DNA of 64,000 nt, taken from NCBI GenBank assembly GCA_023053685.1, contig JALIGW010000004.1, positions 86,506,249 to 86,570,248 on the forward strand, written 5' to 3'. This document shows positions 35,255 through 47,815 of this stretch, one piece after another. The notes under the pieces were generated by a model that searched no databases, was not told the DNA's origin, and saw only the letters and a list, made by a program, of their open reading frames with translations. Numbering within the stretch: the first letter of the stretch is position 1; each line of letters opens with the position of its first letter. This DNA is from Diadophis punctatus similis. Taxonomy: Eukaryota > Chordata > Lepidosauria > Squamata > Dipsadidae. The position numbers and the translations under genes were made by a program.

Positions 35255-35555
35255 TGTCACGATGTGAATATTGCCAGTTTGTGCATCTCTATGTTTTCTA
35301 CTGTTTCTTGTATTTATGGTCCGTGCATTCCAGGAATCAACTCCTTCCTTCTCTTCCTCCATTTCTGCTGAAGGCAGACGTGACTTTCATTAGCCGATAA
35401 GATGTAGCTTATTAAGGGTCTATTTTTTATTACTTTTCTACTGAAATAAATATTTTGTTAATTAGATTTGAATCTCGGTTTTATTTTCTAATGAGATTGA
35501 CTTCAAAGGGAACAAGATCCATCACCTCTAATACGGGGGAATGCCCCCGTTAACA
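35255..35555 (+). mobile_element. Solo LTR, 301 bp (sibling of 24768-25075)
   Basis: Starts TGTCACGATG and ends CCCGTTAACA, with flanks ATCCT (35250-35254) and ATTCT (35556-35560) as a slightly decayed 5-bp duplication. It carries CTGAAATAAATATTTTG as poly(A) signal and a GATCCATCACCTCTAA block shared with the other copy. Confidence 0.82.
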
Positions 35556-36346
35556 ATTCTTGAATCCTTGCATTCTATCCATGAGTTTCATCTGACCAGG
35601 TTTTGGTAATGCCTACTAAATCATATCTATCTTCCATTACTAAGTCTTTTAGCTCCAGTTTGTTCTGGCTATGCTGAGCGGTTCTGTAGAGGCAGCAGAA
35701 CCCGTGGCTGTCTCATGTGGCCTTTTCTTTCCTGCCTTTACTTGATCATTGTGGGAATCCTTCTCATCCCAAATGTGTCTCCGAGTCCCACTTGTATTTA
35801 TATTTATTAGTTTCACCGTTTCTTGGGCTTCCTTCCCCTTCTTGCGCAGCCTCCAAATTAAAGCTCTTAAAATCGGCCCCTTACAAACACATCTTTCCCA
35901 GATTTAGTTAGGGGCAGCCAATTTCTTGCCAAGAGTCTCTCATCTGAGAAACAGGTCCCATTATTAAAGAGTCCTCAAACCATTTTTATTTCTGTTTTAT
36001 CAGTTCATTATTTTGAACAAATCTCTTAAAGCATCTCTATGTAATTGTATCATCGCTATCAAAATTCACATCAGTTTTCTTCACCCAAGCAAATTGCTCA
36101 TCAAATCTGCATCCCTAAAGATAGCAGATTCAGATCTTCATGGGCACCAGTATTAATGTTGCCTAGCAACCATGACTTGCTGGTGTAACAGAGTCACATG
36201 ATTTGAGATGTTTTCTAGGGAATACACTGGCAGGAAGTGTGGCTGATTCCATTTTAGGTCAGACAGGCTAATCTTCTCTCAGAAGGCCATAATATTATAC
36301 TTTATCTAACACAACAGAAGATAAATGTCCTTTGGCACTATATTTG

Positions 36347-36580
36347 GTAGCTGAGATAGCGCAGTGGTTAAAAGCAGCATTGCGACCTTCAGCTGATTGC
36401 TAGTTCAGCAGTCCAGCTGTTCAAATCTCACTAGGCTCAAGGTTGACTCAGCCTTCCATCCTTCCGAGGTGGGTAAAATGAGGACCCAGATTGTTGGGGG
36501 CAATATGCTGAACTCTGTAAACCGCTTAGAGAGTGCTGTAAAGCACTATGAAGCGGTATATAAGTAAAGTGCTATTGCTA
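36347..36580 (+). mobile_element. Full-length tRNA-derived squamate SINE
   Basis: The tRNA-like head has a box A-like TAGCGCAGTGG (36357) and a box B-like GTTCAAATCTC (36420). It continues into the tRNA-unrelated body (AAGGTTGACTCAGCCTTCC, ...ATGAGGACCCAG...) and a GCTATTGCTAT tail. This is the most complete copy in the window and the reference for the others. Naming it a Sauria-type SINE is from memory of that family. Confidence 0.9.
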
Positions 36581-37651
36581 TACTCTGATTAGATTTTTTT
36601 CCTAATTTTTCATGAGCAAGAGGGTAATACACTTGGTTGACAAGAGGAGACAATGTGATGCTCTTTCAGGTAGAACTTGCACAGACACTTACCTGTTGTG
36701 GTAGCTAGCCTAATGGGAGTTCACATATGCATACATAAAATATCTCAACTGATGTCTGATATGTATAAGGGCCGTACACAGTGCTTCTTTATGCATATAA
36801 ACAATGTTGAGATAATGCATTTTGCTTCAATAATCCTTAGAATTTGAACTCTTCAGTTCTCCCACAGAAGTATTTGAAAGAAATTATATGCCAAAAGTGA
36901 AGAGTTTACTGGGATTTTTTTAATGACGCTGATGTCCCAAATCTCGAATCAATATTGCTTTACTTACAAGTTTCTCGTGCATATTAAACTACTAACTTTC
37001 TTACAAGTTCATTTAAAAATCAGAAACAGATGCTGCAAGCCTTCAAAAAATGAAGTATGCGTGTAGCTTAAGTTTCAATGGGTTCCTGATTGTAATATGG
37101 AAAAGCTACTTGATGTGTACATTTCTGGCCCCTTAGCCAGTAGAGCATGCTGCCACATGATATGTATAAATTGAGTAATGTTGCAAAAGGGTAACATTTC
37201 AAATAGTATAAGACAGGTCTCCTTGGCTAGGGAGAATTGCTGTAACCGACTGTGGTATCACGACCTAATTTCTTCCACTGGGGTTTTCTTGCTATGCTGT
37301 AACTACAAAGCTCTGCATAATGAACCGAAAACTTAGGGAGTCTCCAATTGCAGACAGATTCTTCGGAGTGCTGAAAATTTCATTGCCTAAGCAAACATTA
37401 CAAGGTTCACATTGCTACTGCTGACCTAGGCTCATTTATCTTCACCCTCACATCTGAAAAGGAAACAGGTCATCACATTCTATTTCTCCCTCGTGCCTGC
37501 CCATCTCCACTTCCCCTTTGAAGGGTTCTGGACATGCCGAACCAGATGAATGTAATCTAGTTACGTCATGTATCTTGCATTAATAGTTACTAGGAAACTG
37601 CAGGTCTGTGGGAGCTCTAGGTTCCATGGATCTTGCATACACAGTGTATTA

Positions 37652-38020
37652 CCGTATTTTTCGGAGTATAAGACGCACCTTAGTTTTTGGGGAGGAAAAT
37701 AAGAAAAAAAAATTCTGCCTACCAGCATCCATCTGGCCAGCGTCCTTAGCAAACAGCCTGGAACAGGTATATTAGCCTTGCAAAGGTCCGTTTCAGAGGC
37801 TGCTTTTTCAGCCTTGCAAAGCTCGTTTTGAGAGGTTGCAAAGGTCCGTTTCAGAGGCTGCTTTTTCAGCCTTGCAAAGCTCGTTTTGAGAGGTTGTTTT
37901 AGCCTTGCAAAGGTCCTTTTCAGAGGCTGGACGGGGCTACATTCGGTGTATAAGACGCACCCAGATTTTCACCCTCTTTTAGGGGGAAAAAAGGTGCATC
38001 TTATACTCCAAAAAATACGG
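37652..38020. mobile_element. TA-flanked MITE (Tc1/mariner-like)
   Basis: Ends CCGTATTTTTCGGAGTATAA and the matching inverted end at 38001-38020; flanked by TA on both sides (37650-37651, 38021-38022). The inner parts GACGCACC / GGTGCATC continue the inverted repeat. Its centre holds a tandem duplication of a ~75-bp unit (37772-37922, AGCCTTGCAAAGG... blocks). No transposase. Confidence 0.87.
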
Positions 38021-38639
38021 TAATTGTGAAGGTAAAGAGATAATAGGGACGTTGAGTTGAGGCCTAAGAAACTGCTTTGGACTCCACCTTTCTGCTCTTT
38101 GTTTAATGATAAATATATTTATAAAATTTCTGTCATGCTTCTATCTAAAAATAGAAGTTGTAAAGGAAATACTCTCTGCCCGATCAGAGTGAAATATATA
38201 TGAATACATATATATTCTTAATGAGAAACAGAAAAATTATAAATAATCGTATTCAGTATTTTTGGTTTGAAATCTAATTGATAAAATATTGTTAATATAG
38301 CCCATCTTTTTATTTTTTTGAAAGATTTCTGACATTACAGAACTAAACTGATATTAATATATATAATATAGCTAAGAAATTATTACAACGTTTCGATATA
38401 TTTATTTAAATATAGATTTTTTTTCTTCAAAATTCTTTGCTAGTGATTCAATGAAGCTAGGGATCTAGTGAGAATCTACTAGATACAGTTTTCCAGTGTT
38501 TTATGATAAACCTGGTACCTAACAATGGGAACTGAATCAGTTTCTCATTCGTTACGTACATTTCTGTACTCCAGTGGTCTATAATAAAGAAAATTAACAT
38601 CATCACATGGTCAGAAGCATTAATAAAAATAAAAGTAAA

Positions 38640-38990
38640 GCTCATCATATAGCTGGAAGTGACTTCATGGGTGGTCCAGTCCAACCCACTGATCTATGCT
38701 AAAGCATTTCAGACAAATTGCTATTCAGTCTTTCATGAGGCGACCTGGTTGACAGTGCATAAAGTCAGAAATTTCCTCCTAATTTCCATTTGCATGCACT
38801 GCTCCATAATTTCAATCATTGTAATAAGCCTCTTCAATCACAAGAAATCGACTCTTCCCTTTACATGGCAGTTACTTAAATATCCAAATATTTTTGTCCT
38901 GTTTCCCTTCATCCATTTCTTCTGCCTTTGCTTAACCCTTCCTCTGAGTCCTCGGTTGCCAGTCCTGTCGTCTCTTTGGGAGCTTCTCTA
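38640..38990 (-). mobile_element. CR1 LINE 3' fragment (minus strand)
   Basis: Contains ATATAGCTGGAAGTGACTTC, GTCCAGTCCAACCCACTGAT and ATTTCAGACAAATTGCTATT. These are recognisable in order as the reverse complement of amniote CR1 3' sequence. Diverged, no ORF. Confidence 0.6.
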
Positions 38991-39502
38991 GCCAGTTGAA
39001 GCCATCTTAAATCTCATAATAACCTAAAAGGCTTGACTCAGACTATGGATGGTACATCAACAGTGGAATTGAAAGATTGTTATGATTTTCCAATCATAAC
39101 AACAAAATGTTTTCTTCAAACCATTTTGACTTTAAAAAATGATTCCAAATGATTCTATTTCCACCAAAAAAAGTTAACATGGACCATGCGTTTGCAACCA
39201 ACCAGCACAAATATAGCAACCTCATAATTTAAATGTAGTTTTCATGCTTTTAAAGACATGATTTAGAAAACAGATCAGAAATGGTAAGGTATCATGAAGT
39301 AGCTAATGGTCACAGGACTTGTTGTGAGAGAACTCTTTTATTGAAATGTATCTGGAAATTTAAGAAGGGAAAGTAAGAAAGTAATAAGAAAGCAAAAAAT
39401 AAACCCAGTCAGTCCCTTCAAATAATGTAAAGTGAATCTTTTGGTACCGAGGATATAATTCTGTCTTGATGTTTTGTTTTGTTTTTTTAATTATGCATAC
39501 AG

Positions 39503-40828
39503 ATTAAAGAATGGTTATGTTTAACCTGCCAGATGCAAAGAGCTTTAGGTGGGGACTTAGCTCCTGCTCATGGCTCTGGACCTTCATTACTCAAGCATGA
39601 AACTCCAGCCAAAGCAGCTTCTCAACCGCAGCCAGCTATGAAGAACAAAGAAACTGCTCTAAAACATGATGCGACCAAGTCCCTGGAGCAGAAAAAGCCA
39701 CCAATGCAAACAAAGCAGGCTACTCTGCCCAGTTCCTCTCCTGCAAAAGCAGAGGCTCTTCATGCTGAACCCAAGCTGGCAGAATCCACCCTGAAGTCCG
39801 GCCAGGACAAGCTGTCAGGAGGCGAGGATAAACAAAAGCAATCTAGTCCTCAGAAACTCACAAGCGATGCTGCAACTAAACCTTCACAATCGGATTCCAA
39901 ACAAAATGGCTCCAAGCCTTTACTGACTCAACATAAAGCTGACCTTCAGAGGCCAGAAGATGACAACCTACCACAGGGCCAACATGCACCTGTTGATAAA
40001 ATTGCCACTCCAGATTGCAAAACTTTATCTCAAGTGTCTTCTCAAAAGTCTGAAACAAAACTTAGTTCTCAGCTTGAAACCGATTTAAACGCTAAGGTCC
40101 AAAAGGAAGCTGAAACAGCAGGAGTAAAAGGATCTTCTATGAAAATCCAGCCCCAGATGAATCCCAAACCAGATGCCAAATCGACTCCAAAAGGTCAACA
40201 AGCCTCAATGGGCACGAAGCCCAGCCAAGCCCGACCTCAGGTTCAGGCCCAACCGCCTCCGAAAGCTCCGGAACAAGCCAAGCGTTTCGGCCTTCACGCA
40301 GGAGGTGATGCTCCCAAGTCACTTCCCGCAGCTCCTCCGGAAACGGTTACCGGGAAGCTGTTTGGATTTGGGGCTTCGATTTTCAGCCAGGCTTCCAATT
40401 TGATCACCACATCAGGCCAGCCAGGAGCTCAGGCACCGGGACCTGCCCCTTCGACCCCCTCCAAGCAGCCCCCTCCCCCTGCCCTGCAAAAAGACCCCCC
40501 TCCACCATCTCCTAAGGGGGCGCCTGCGAAGAAGGAAGCAAAGCCTCCTGTGGCAGAAAAAACCTCCCAAAAGGAAGCCAGCCAGACGGAGACCGAGAAG
40601 AAGCCGTTGCCTGCCCAGGCTTCCCAGGCGCCTGGTGGGGCTGGGAGAGAAAAGAGGGCGGGGCCACCAGAAGCACCCCAAGGGCCCCCGCCGGCCTCCC
40701 TGTGTCCCCTCTGCAAAACTCGCCTGAATGTGGGGTCTAAAGACCCTCCAAATTACAACAGGTGCACAGAGTGCAGGACTGTGGTATGCAGCCTCTGTGG
40801 ATTTAATCCCACGCCCCACATCACAGAG
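39503..40828 (+). CDS. PCLO: PCLO exon 3 (zinc finger 1 end, linker, zinc finger 2 start)
   Basis: Acceptor catacag|att at 39502/39503; donor gag|gtaggt at 40828/40829; 442 codons (residues 461-902), phase 0 at both ends. It opens IKEWLCLTCQMQRALGGDLAP, which supplies the last Cys pair of zinc finger 1. A low-complexity Lys/Ser/Gln/Pro linker follows, then the strongly conserved TVTGKLFGFGASIFSQASNL (about residue 742 on). The second finger starts at about residue 861 with CPLCKTRLNVGSKDPPNYN, then CTEC, CSLC and PHITE. In-frame sequence past the donor (to 40924) has no family resemblance and is intron read-through. The exon is a symmetric in-frame cassette. Confidence 0.97.
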
Positions 40829-41859
40829 GTAGGTAGGCACAGCTCTCTTTTACTCCAGCGTTGTTGTGATGCGTTGCTTCCCCCCCCCCAATCCATGCAT
40901 ATCAATTATTTGACCCCTTCCTAGTCTGAGGAAAATGACTCAGGTGGCTTGGTTAAAAGTTTATTGTGTACCATATGCAGTGCTTCCCCCCCCCCCCCTA
41001 GCATTCATCCCCTATATTGCTTATATTTGAACAACGGAGCAAGTTTTAAGTAATTCATTGTCTTGGAATAAATTGCTGATGCTTTATATATCATAGTTTA
41101 TAGTGCTGGAAAGGAAAGAGGAGCAAAGACTCAGCAACGAAAGTTACTTTTCCTTTGTTAAGAGAATTGTTAACCCAAGACTGAGGTGAATTTAAGCCGC
41201 CTTGCGCTTAGGCAGAAAGCATAGTGCAACCTCCCCTCCTATTTTGGGTTTCCACCAGTAATATTGGAAGAGAGTACGCAAATGCTTTAGAAAATATACT
41301 TCTTGGATATTTAATATGAAATACCCAGATACTAAAGGGATGCCATGCTAGTAAACGCAACCAGTCCTGTTCTAGGTTTTTGTTGGTAATCTGCGGACTG
41401 AAATGCTAAGAACCCACTTGCTATTTATAGACCTGTTGAAATTCACAGATGCTGCTGAATCATGTAGCTGAGGGAAGATCAGGCTTTCATAGTTCTCTGC
41501 ACTTTATGTTCTGCCTCTGTTAAAAGCTTGCGGTAGATTTCTTGATAGATTTATTTCGTTATCATAAAAGATAATTGGACGTGTAAGTTATGATTTAACC
41601 TTGTTTCCTCATAAAAATGGTCTTCCAGCTGGCACTTAGTAAGGATGCACATGAAATTTGGGGAGAATTCTTCAGAGCTTTGAGCATTGGTGAGCCTTTG
41701 TGGTATTGGAAAGAGCCGACTGCAGCCACCAAAGTTCTCTGGCTGGATTGGAGCTGCTGGCCCCTCCGTCTCAGGCCATTTTTTTCCTCACAGAATTCTT
41801 CTAGGGAGATAAAAAAAAGAGGAGATTACCAAATATTTAAGCTCCTGGAGGAAAGGTAG

Positions 41860-42287
41860 CAGGGGCGGGTTGTTCACTTACCGATACCGGTGCAGTGAAC
41901 GTGCATCTCCACGTTTCATGCGCATGCACATGCGCTCACTATGCACGCATGCCCCCTCGCACGATTTTGCTTCTGCGCATACACAAAAGCAAAATCTTGT
42001 GAGGGGACACACATGCGCGCGAGATTTCAGCGCGATTTTGCTTCCGCTCATGCACAGAAGCCAAATCTCACCGAAATCTCTCGCGCGAGTCCCCTTGCGA
42101 GTTTTCAGCGCGATTTTGCTTCTGTGCATGCGCAGAAGCAAAAAAGCCCAAAAAATCTTTAAAAAGGATGGCGACACGCACGACTGTCCGGTGAAGACGG
42201 CACCGGAGCTGTTGCTCGCAAATTGCGTCATCAGCAGGTCCCTACCGGAGCTATGCACTGGACCACACCGGTAGGAACCCATCTCTG
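41860..42287. mobile_element. hAT-type MITE, CpG-rich
   Basis: Ends CAGGGGCGGGTTG / GGAACCCATCTCTG; perfect 8-bp duplication AAAGGTAG (41852-41859, 42288-42295). The interior alternates GCGATTTTGCTTC and its reverse complement (AAGCAAAATC), so it can fold on itself. It also carries GCATGCGC motifs. Same family as 60744-61183. Confidence 0.93.
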
Positions 42288-42582
42288 AAAGGTAGGCCCA
42301 TGAATGAAGGGGAAGCAACACAGGTGGATGTTCCTGGCTAGCCTTGGATAGTTGACAGTTGTGGCTTAACTCAAGTTGACAAACCTTTGATTCACCGAAG
42401 GGAAGTCCGCTCCTTTCTGCAGTTAAAAAAAAGGCCATTCCCCCTTACAGCTGTCCATGTAGTTACAAGACCCTCTGCTCAGTTTCCAGACCTTATGCGT
42501 ACAGGGAATATTTATCTCAGTAGTTCTTCTTGCCTCCAATGTAGTGGGTGTAGTTGGGTCCTCACAGGAAAAAGCATAGGTC

Positions 42583-42835
42583 AGGAACTATTTATTTATT
42601 CATCGTATTTACATAGTTGCTCATCTCACAAAATGTAACTCTACCAGTGCACAATAGAAAAAAACCAATAATATAAAAACATATCAGTTTAAAACTTAAT
42701 ATTATAATTTTAAAAAGGCGATGAGAGAATGACAGATATTAATAACAGTGGAGCCACCTCAACAACTCACCATTCCCTTAGGGCCCTCAAGCCTGATGCC
42801 ATAGCCATCGCCCGCTTCTGGTTTCAATTATACAT
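42583..42835 (-). mobile_element. LINE 3' end (minus strand)
   Basis: ACTATTTATTTATTCATCGTATTTA tail reading, followed by the AT-rich 3' UTR and the reverse complement of a coding end (CCTTAGGGCCCTCAAGCCTGA). It follows the layout of 33804-34305 but is shorter and more decayed. Confidence 0.5.
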
Positions 42836-43211
42836 TCACACACACAGTTGTCACGGAAATTAGCAATTTACTCAAGGTCGAGGAGATAACAACAGATGAG
42901 GAATGAAAACCAAAACAGATTCTCTGAAAGAAGCATGCTTGAGTGGTTTGCTTTTAATAGGAGCATGCAAAAGACTAGTCCAGAGTTCCAAGAAGGTTAG
43001 GGTGTCAGAGTATTTAAGTCTAGGTCAGATGACAGAAATTCACAATTCACACCAACATTACACAAGAGTTAGATATTAGACAGTTGATTTCAACAAGAGA
43101 TTGTTGAATGTCTTGCCAGAAGGCAAGACAAAAACCAATGGATGGAAACTAATCAAGGAGAGAAGCAGCCTAGAACTAAGGAGATAATTTTTAATGGTGA
43201 GAACAATCTAT

Positions 43212-43855
43212 CAGTGGAACGCCTTGCCACCATAAGTTGTGGGCAGGTGGCACGCAGAGCCCCCTCTGCAGGCACGCCAGCCATCGCCCAAGCCCAGCTC
43301 CACTGCACATGTGTACGCCTCCCGCCGGCCAGCTGGTCTTTGGGTCTCTGCCATGCATGTGCAGGGCATTTCTACGCGCTGTGCTGGGGAAAGAAATTGG
43401 GATAGATCGAGAAGGCATGGGAGGAAGGAATCCAGGAGGAAACTAGCGCACGCTGCTGGGGAAAGAAATTGGGATAGATCGGAGAAGGCACGGGAGGGAG
43501 GAATCCAGGAGGAAACTAGCATGTGCTGGGGAAAGAAATTGGGGAGATTGGGGATCGCCCCCCCCCATTTTGGTGCTAGCAGGCCTCTCTGAAGCCTCAT
43601 GGGACTAAAAATGGGGCGTAGGGGGGGTGCAGTGCCCACCCTGCCCTTTTTTGGTCCCAGGAGGCTTCTAGCACCAAAACGGGCTGCCGGGTGGGGGGTC
43701 ACCTGTGCATGGGTGGGGGGAGCACGGGTTTCACCCGTGCATGCGTGGGAGGGCCCCTGCAGGGCAGCATTGCATTGGGGCGGCACGCACGCACCCGCTG
43801 TCATGCGCATGCACGTTTTTCTGGCACCCAAGGGAAAAAATGTTAGCCATCACTT
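43212..43855. mobile_element. Decayed hAT-type MITE with internal tandem repeat
   Basis: Starts CAGTGGAACGCCTTGCCA and ends GTTAGCCATCACTT, damaged versions of the termini of 30557-31001. It shares the GGTGGCACGC and TGGCACCCAAGG blocks next to the ends. The centre (43381-43545) repeats a ~70-bp GGGGAAAGAAATTGGG unit 2.5 times. No target duplication is left. Confidence 0.75.
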
Positions 43856-43865
43856 GATATGATAT

Positions 43866-44324
43866 AGACCAGGTTATCTACGGGACCGCATTCTGCCTCA
43901 TACTTCCCTTCGACCGGTTAGGGCCCACAGAGTGGGCCTCCTCCAGGTCCCGTCGGCCAAACAATGCCGGCTGGCGGGCCCAAGGGGGAGAGCCTTCTCT
44001 GTGGCTGGCCCTGTGCTCTGGAACCAACTTCCACCAGAGACCCGAACTATCCCCACTCTGCTGGCCTTCCGGAAAGCTGTTAAGACATGGCTTTTCCTGC
44101 AGGCGGGGGGTAGAGCTTAATTCATTCGAGCCCACCCCCCAAGTATGTATGATGTTGAATGGTTGGTGATGATTCTTTTTATATTGTGTTTTAATTTTTA
44201 TATTTGCTTTTAATTAACTTTTTAGATTTTGGTTATTCTTGTATTTTCTCACTGTTGTACGCCGCCCTGAGTCCTTAGGGAGTTGGGCGGCATATAAGAA
44301 TTCCAAAATAAATAAATAAATAAA
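43866..44324 (+). mobile_element. CR1/L2-type LINE, 3' end
   Basis: Begins mid-ORF (region encoding the RDRILPHTS-like C-terminus; first ~500 bp missing), passes through the T-rich 3' UTR and ends GGGAGTTGGGCGGCATATAA with an AATAAATAAATAAAT tail. Closest relative in the window: 53725-54455. Confidence 0.85.
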
Positions 44325-44329
44325 TAAAT

Positions 44330-44402
44330 TCTCCTGCTTGTGCAGGGAGTTAGATTAGATGACCTCCAAGGTCCCTCCCAACTCTGTTATTCTATGTTCT
44401 AC
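44330..44402 (+). mobile_element. CR1 3' terminus
   Basis: TTAGATTAGATGACCTCCAA followed by CTCCCAACTCTGTTATTCTATG is the classic amniote CR1 3' end with its ATTCTATG-type terminus. Only the last ~70 bp is present, abutting the LINE before it. Confidence 0.75.
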
Positions 44403-44411
44403 ATTTATATT

Positions 44412-44432
44412 TGTGTGTGTGTGTGTGTGTGT
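44412..44432. repeat. (GT)n microsatellite
   Basis: Short dinucleotide array directly after the CR1 terminus. Confidence 0.9.
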
Positions 44433-44938
44433 AAATTCATTCTGACGAGATCATGGGTCAAAGCTGTCCCTTAAATGAGGCTGCAGCCAGCTACTTTTAA
44501 TCAAGGAATTTACTTCCTAACTTGGCAAAGAGCCTCATAAAATTTCTTTGCTCTGCTCTGTGCTATAGTCACTAGGTGCTGGGGCTGCAATAAGGGCAGA
44601 GACGTATTGTTGGTTCTCCGCCCTTTTTGCCACAAGGTAGGCTTTTTGACAGCGGCTTTAATGCATTTCCAGTCGAATCCCAAGCGACACTCTAGACGTC
44701 TACCATTTCGTTTTTCTCAACTCCTCCATAAACCTTGGGAAATGAAGGGAAATCCACGAGAGGGTCACGTAGGCACAATCCAAACCAGAGACTCAGCTGT
44801 CCTCTTCTTCCAAGTGGCACCAGGACTTCGGATGGACAGTGCAGCAGCAGCAGCTCTCTCTGGGTTTCCTCTGGATCCATCCATGGCTGACTTCCATAGC
44901 AGAGTAAGTGCCTCTCGGAGTATAGGAAGGGTGCAGTC

Positions 44939-45377
44939 TGTCAGGGTCAGGCCCAGCGATGAGACAGAGAGATCCAGTTGAGTCCAATCCTTTATTTCTT
45001 TACACCTTGGCAAACTGGAGCCAGACCTTCTAGACATATCCTGAGAGTTTCCAGGGTGTGGCTATCCTGGACCTCTACCTCTGTCTCCCATGCAACTCAG
45101 GACTGCGGAAGCTCTTAATCCAGGCCTCTTTCTGGGAAAGCTCTGCATTACTAAAACTCCCCCCCCCACACACACACACACTGCTCCTGCAGGTGCAGAT
45201 TCCATCACACAATCTGAACAAACATGCTTGAACATAATGTTACAAGGCCACTCATTCCTTTCAGATGAGTTTCTGCAGTTGTGTAGATTCTGCTTTGCTG
45301 GTTTATCAAGTGGCAACTACTGCTTGCAAGGATGTACTTATTGCCAGCTACTTCATTTAATCTCCATATTCCCTGAC
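44939..45377 (-). mobile_element. Possible solo LTR
   Basis: Starts TGTCAGGGTCAGG and ends ATATTCCCTGAC, resembling the TGTCAGG/CCTGACA termini of 27036-27450, with a reverse-strand AATAAA-type signal near 44990. No target duplication is visible, so the assignment is tentative. Confidence 0.38.
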
Positions 45378-46629
45378 CCCTAGAGCCAACTTCTTCTTGG
45401 CAGAAATCCAGTGCCTTAATAACTACAAGAAAGACTGAACTCGATGGCTAAACCCCATTCCTTTTTTATTGTATCGTTGCATCGCTGTACCAGGAAAATT
45501 GATGCATGCTGAATGTTTGACTTGCCATATGTAGTGTTGCAGTTGTTAAAGGAAGAGACATTCTGCAACTGTCAGAAATGGATGACAATCAGATATGTAG
45601 GTTGGGCATCTCAGTAAAGGTGTCAGGCAGCCCAGTGGATTTTTCTGTCATTCTGGCCCTGTGAATATGATATAGTTGAGCTCCCTGGGCAATCGGAGCC
45701 GCCACAGTTAAGCAAACTTTAGTTCTGGCAGATATTGTAAAAACAGATCTGCCAAAGATGGCAAGGAAACACCCCTTCCAGGTTGGGCATGACCTCTTGG
45801 AAGTCCAATGGCAACAGTCTGGAGGGACTCACCTGGCTGAGGGCTTGAGACAAGCAAAGGCTTCGTAGTTGCATAAGGCAACTTTCACCGCTACCTAAAA
45901 GTTGGTGCCCAAGACAACGTTTACAGTCCTGAACAACTGAATTTCCAGAGAGTTCTGTTCAGAACAGGCTCTCTCCGTGTCCGAGTTTACTGCTGCTGCT
46001 GCTGCTGTGGGCACTAGGTAGTAGACGTTTGAAGGATTTGTGACAGTTCTGCAAGCACTCTTGTCCCAGATTCTTTGGATCTTTTAAATGTCTGGCTGTT
46101 TTTTTCATGCATGCTCTTATGTAAGTTTGGAGTATTCTGTTTTGCTACTATTTTTTAAAGAATACATTACATTTTATGCATAAATCCTTTTAAGCTGTTA
46201 TTACTTAGATACATTAAATTGCAGTGGCAGAAATTCTTCTGCCCGAAGCTCACAAAGCACGTTTTCTTCTTTTAATTCCCTCTCAGCGTTTTTGCTTTTA
46301 CAGCGTCACATTTACTTGGTGTCTGCTGTGGGCCCTGCCTTCAAGACAGAGTCCATTTCGAGTAGGAAAATAATAGGCAGGGTAACATTCTCAATTTTTA
46401 CCTACAGAAAGAAAACAACAATTTTCAAAGACTAAAAAACTTGAAACGTGAAAAGCATATATTGTGACTGCTTAGCACTATGAAACTCCAAAATCAAGAG
46501 TAATCTATCCTGGGGAATGGTGAATTGAGTAGTGGAGTCAATTAGATTTCAATTTCTGCTGGAAACATGAATTGATTTATTTCAATATTTTTGATCACTA
46601 ATGAAATCAAAATCAAATTATATATTATA

Positions 46630-46741
<112 letters not shown>

Positions 46742-47559
46742 CTCCCTGTAAAAGTTTCCATTATTCTCACAATTGTCCATTTTGTCTTAAAAATTATTTT
46801 ATTCTCGAGAACCGTTTTCTGTCTTTTTTAACCTTATAATCCATGCATCTTTCATTAAATTTAGTGATGTCTAATACATATTCATCTCCATTACATTTTT
46901 TTCAGCTCATATTTATTTTAATTTTAAAAAGTATTTTTTATTTTATATTTCTTAACATGAGTTAAATATTAAAGAAAAACCATTTTGGCCTATCATTTGA
47001 ATATTTTACTTGTATTTTGCCCTAAGCTTTTTTTTAACCTGTTATTATTATGTTTTATTTGGATTGGTCAATGTGCTTACATTATTTCAGAATTATTTTG
47101 ATTGTTGCTGTTGTAGGCTAATCCTGGTATTTGGTAATTTGTTTATTATTACAGTTGGCCTCACAGTCGGCCATATGTTTATAGACAGGATTTGGTATTT
47201 TTGCCCAACTATTGATTCTTTCCCGAGGATTTGGATAGGCAGGTGTGGATGTTTGGTGTTAAAGGCCTTGACGCAGGCCGTGTGCTGTTCCGAGTAAAGC
47301 TGCCTTTGGCGATTGACTGACGGCAAATTGGTCAGTGCTCCAGTGGTGCTCCAGATGTTTTGGGATTGCCCCCAAGGCCCCTGTGACTGATGGTGCTCCT
47401 GGGAGACCAGGGCAAAGCCACCACACCTAGAAGAGGCGAAGGCAGGTGAGCAAGGTGGACAAAAGCCAGGAAAATCTCCCTCAGGGAAAGGAAAGGAACC
47501 GAGTCAGTTAAGGGAACAACAGAACAGAAGTTGGGCCTGAGCACATGGGAGCCCCCCCC

Positions 47560-47754
47560 CCCAAGACTGACCAACAAAGGAGTTGGGTTTGAGCACATGG
47601 GAGGCCCCTCCCCCACCAATCCTGGGGGATAAAAAGAAGTCCTGAAGCCTGCCCAGCCCCCCCCCCTTTTTTTCTGAGGTGTTTTGGATCCCAGATGTGG
47701 CGGCTTCTGTCCCTCTGGCTAGTGCCTGGCAGCCCTAGTAGAGGACACTGGGTA

Positions 47755-47815
<61 letters not shown>

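Larger units (their letters stand above)
32342..39502 (+). other. PCLO: PCLO intron 2
   Basis: 7.2 kb, GT-AG. Unlisted parts (32342-33803, 34306-35249, 35561-36346, 36581-37649, 38023-38639, 38991-39502) are AT rich and show no gene. Confidence 0.85.

Noticed and set aside
36347..36440. A tRNA gene
   Set aside because: tRNA-like boxes are present but the cloverleaf is decayed and the sequence continues into a SINE body seen in other copies.
40412..40840. Minus-strand frame across PCLO exon 3
   Set aside because: Antisense of the low-complexity coding region; no independent support.
41870..42438. Pair of long opposing frames (134 and 186 codons)
   Set aside because: They lie in a MITE whose alternating inverted arms lack stops in several frames.
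43381..43545. CRISPR-like regularly spaced repeat
   Set aside because: Whole units repeat in tandem without unique spacers, inside a eukaryotic MITE.
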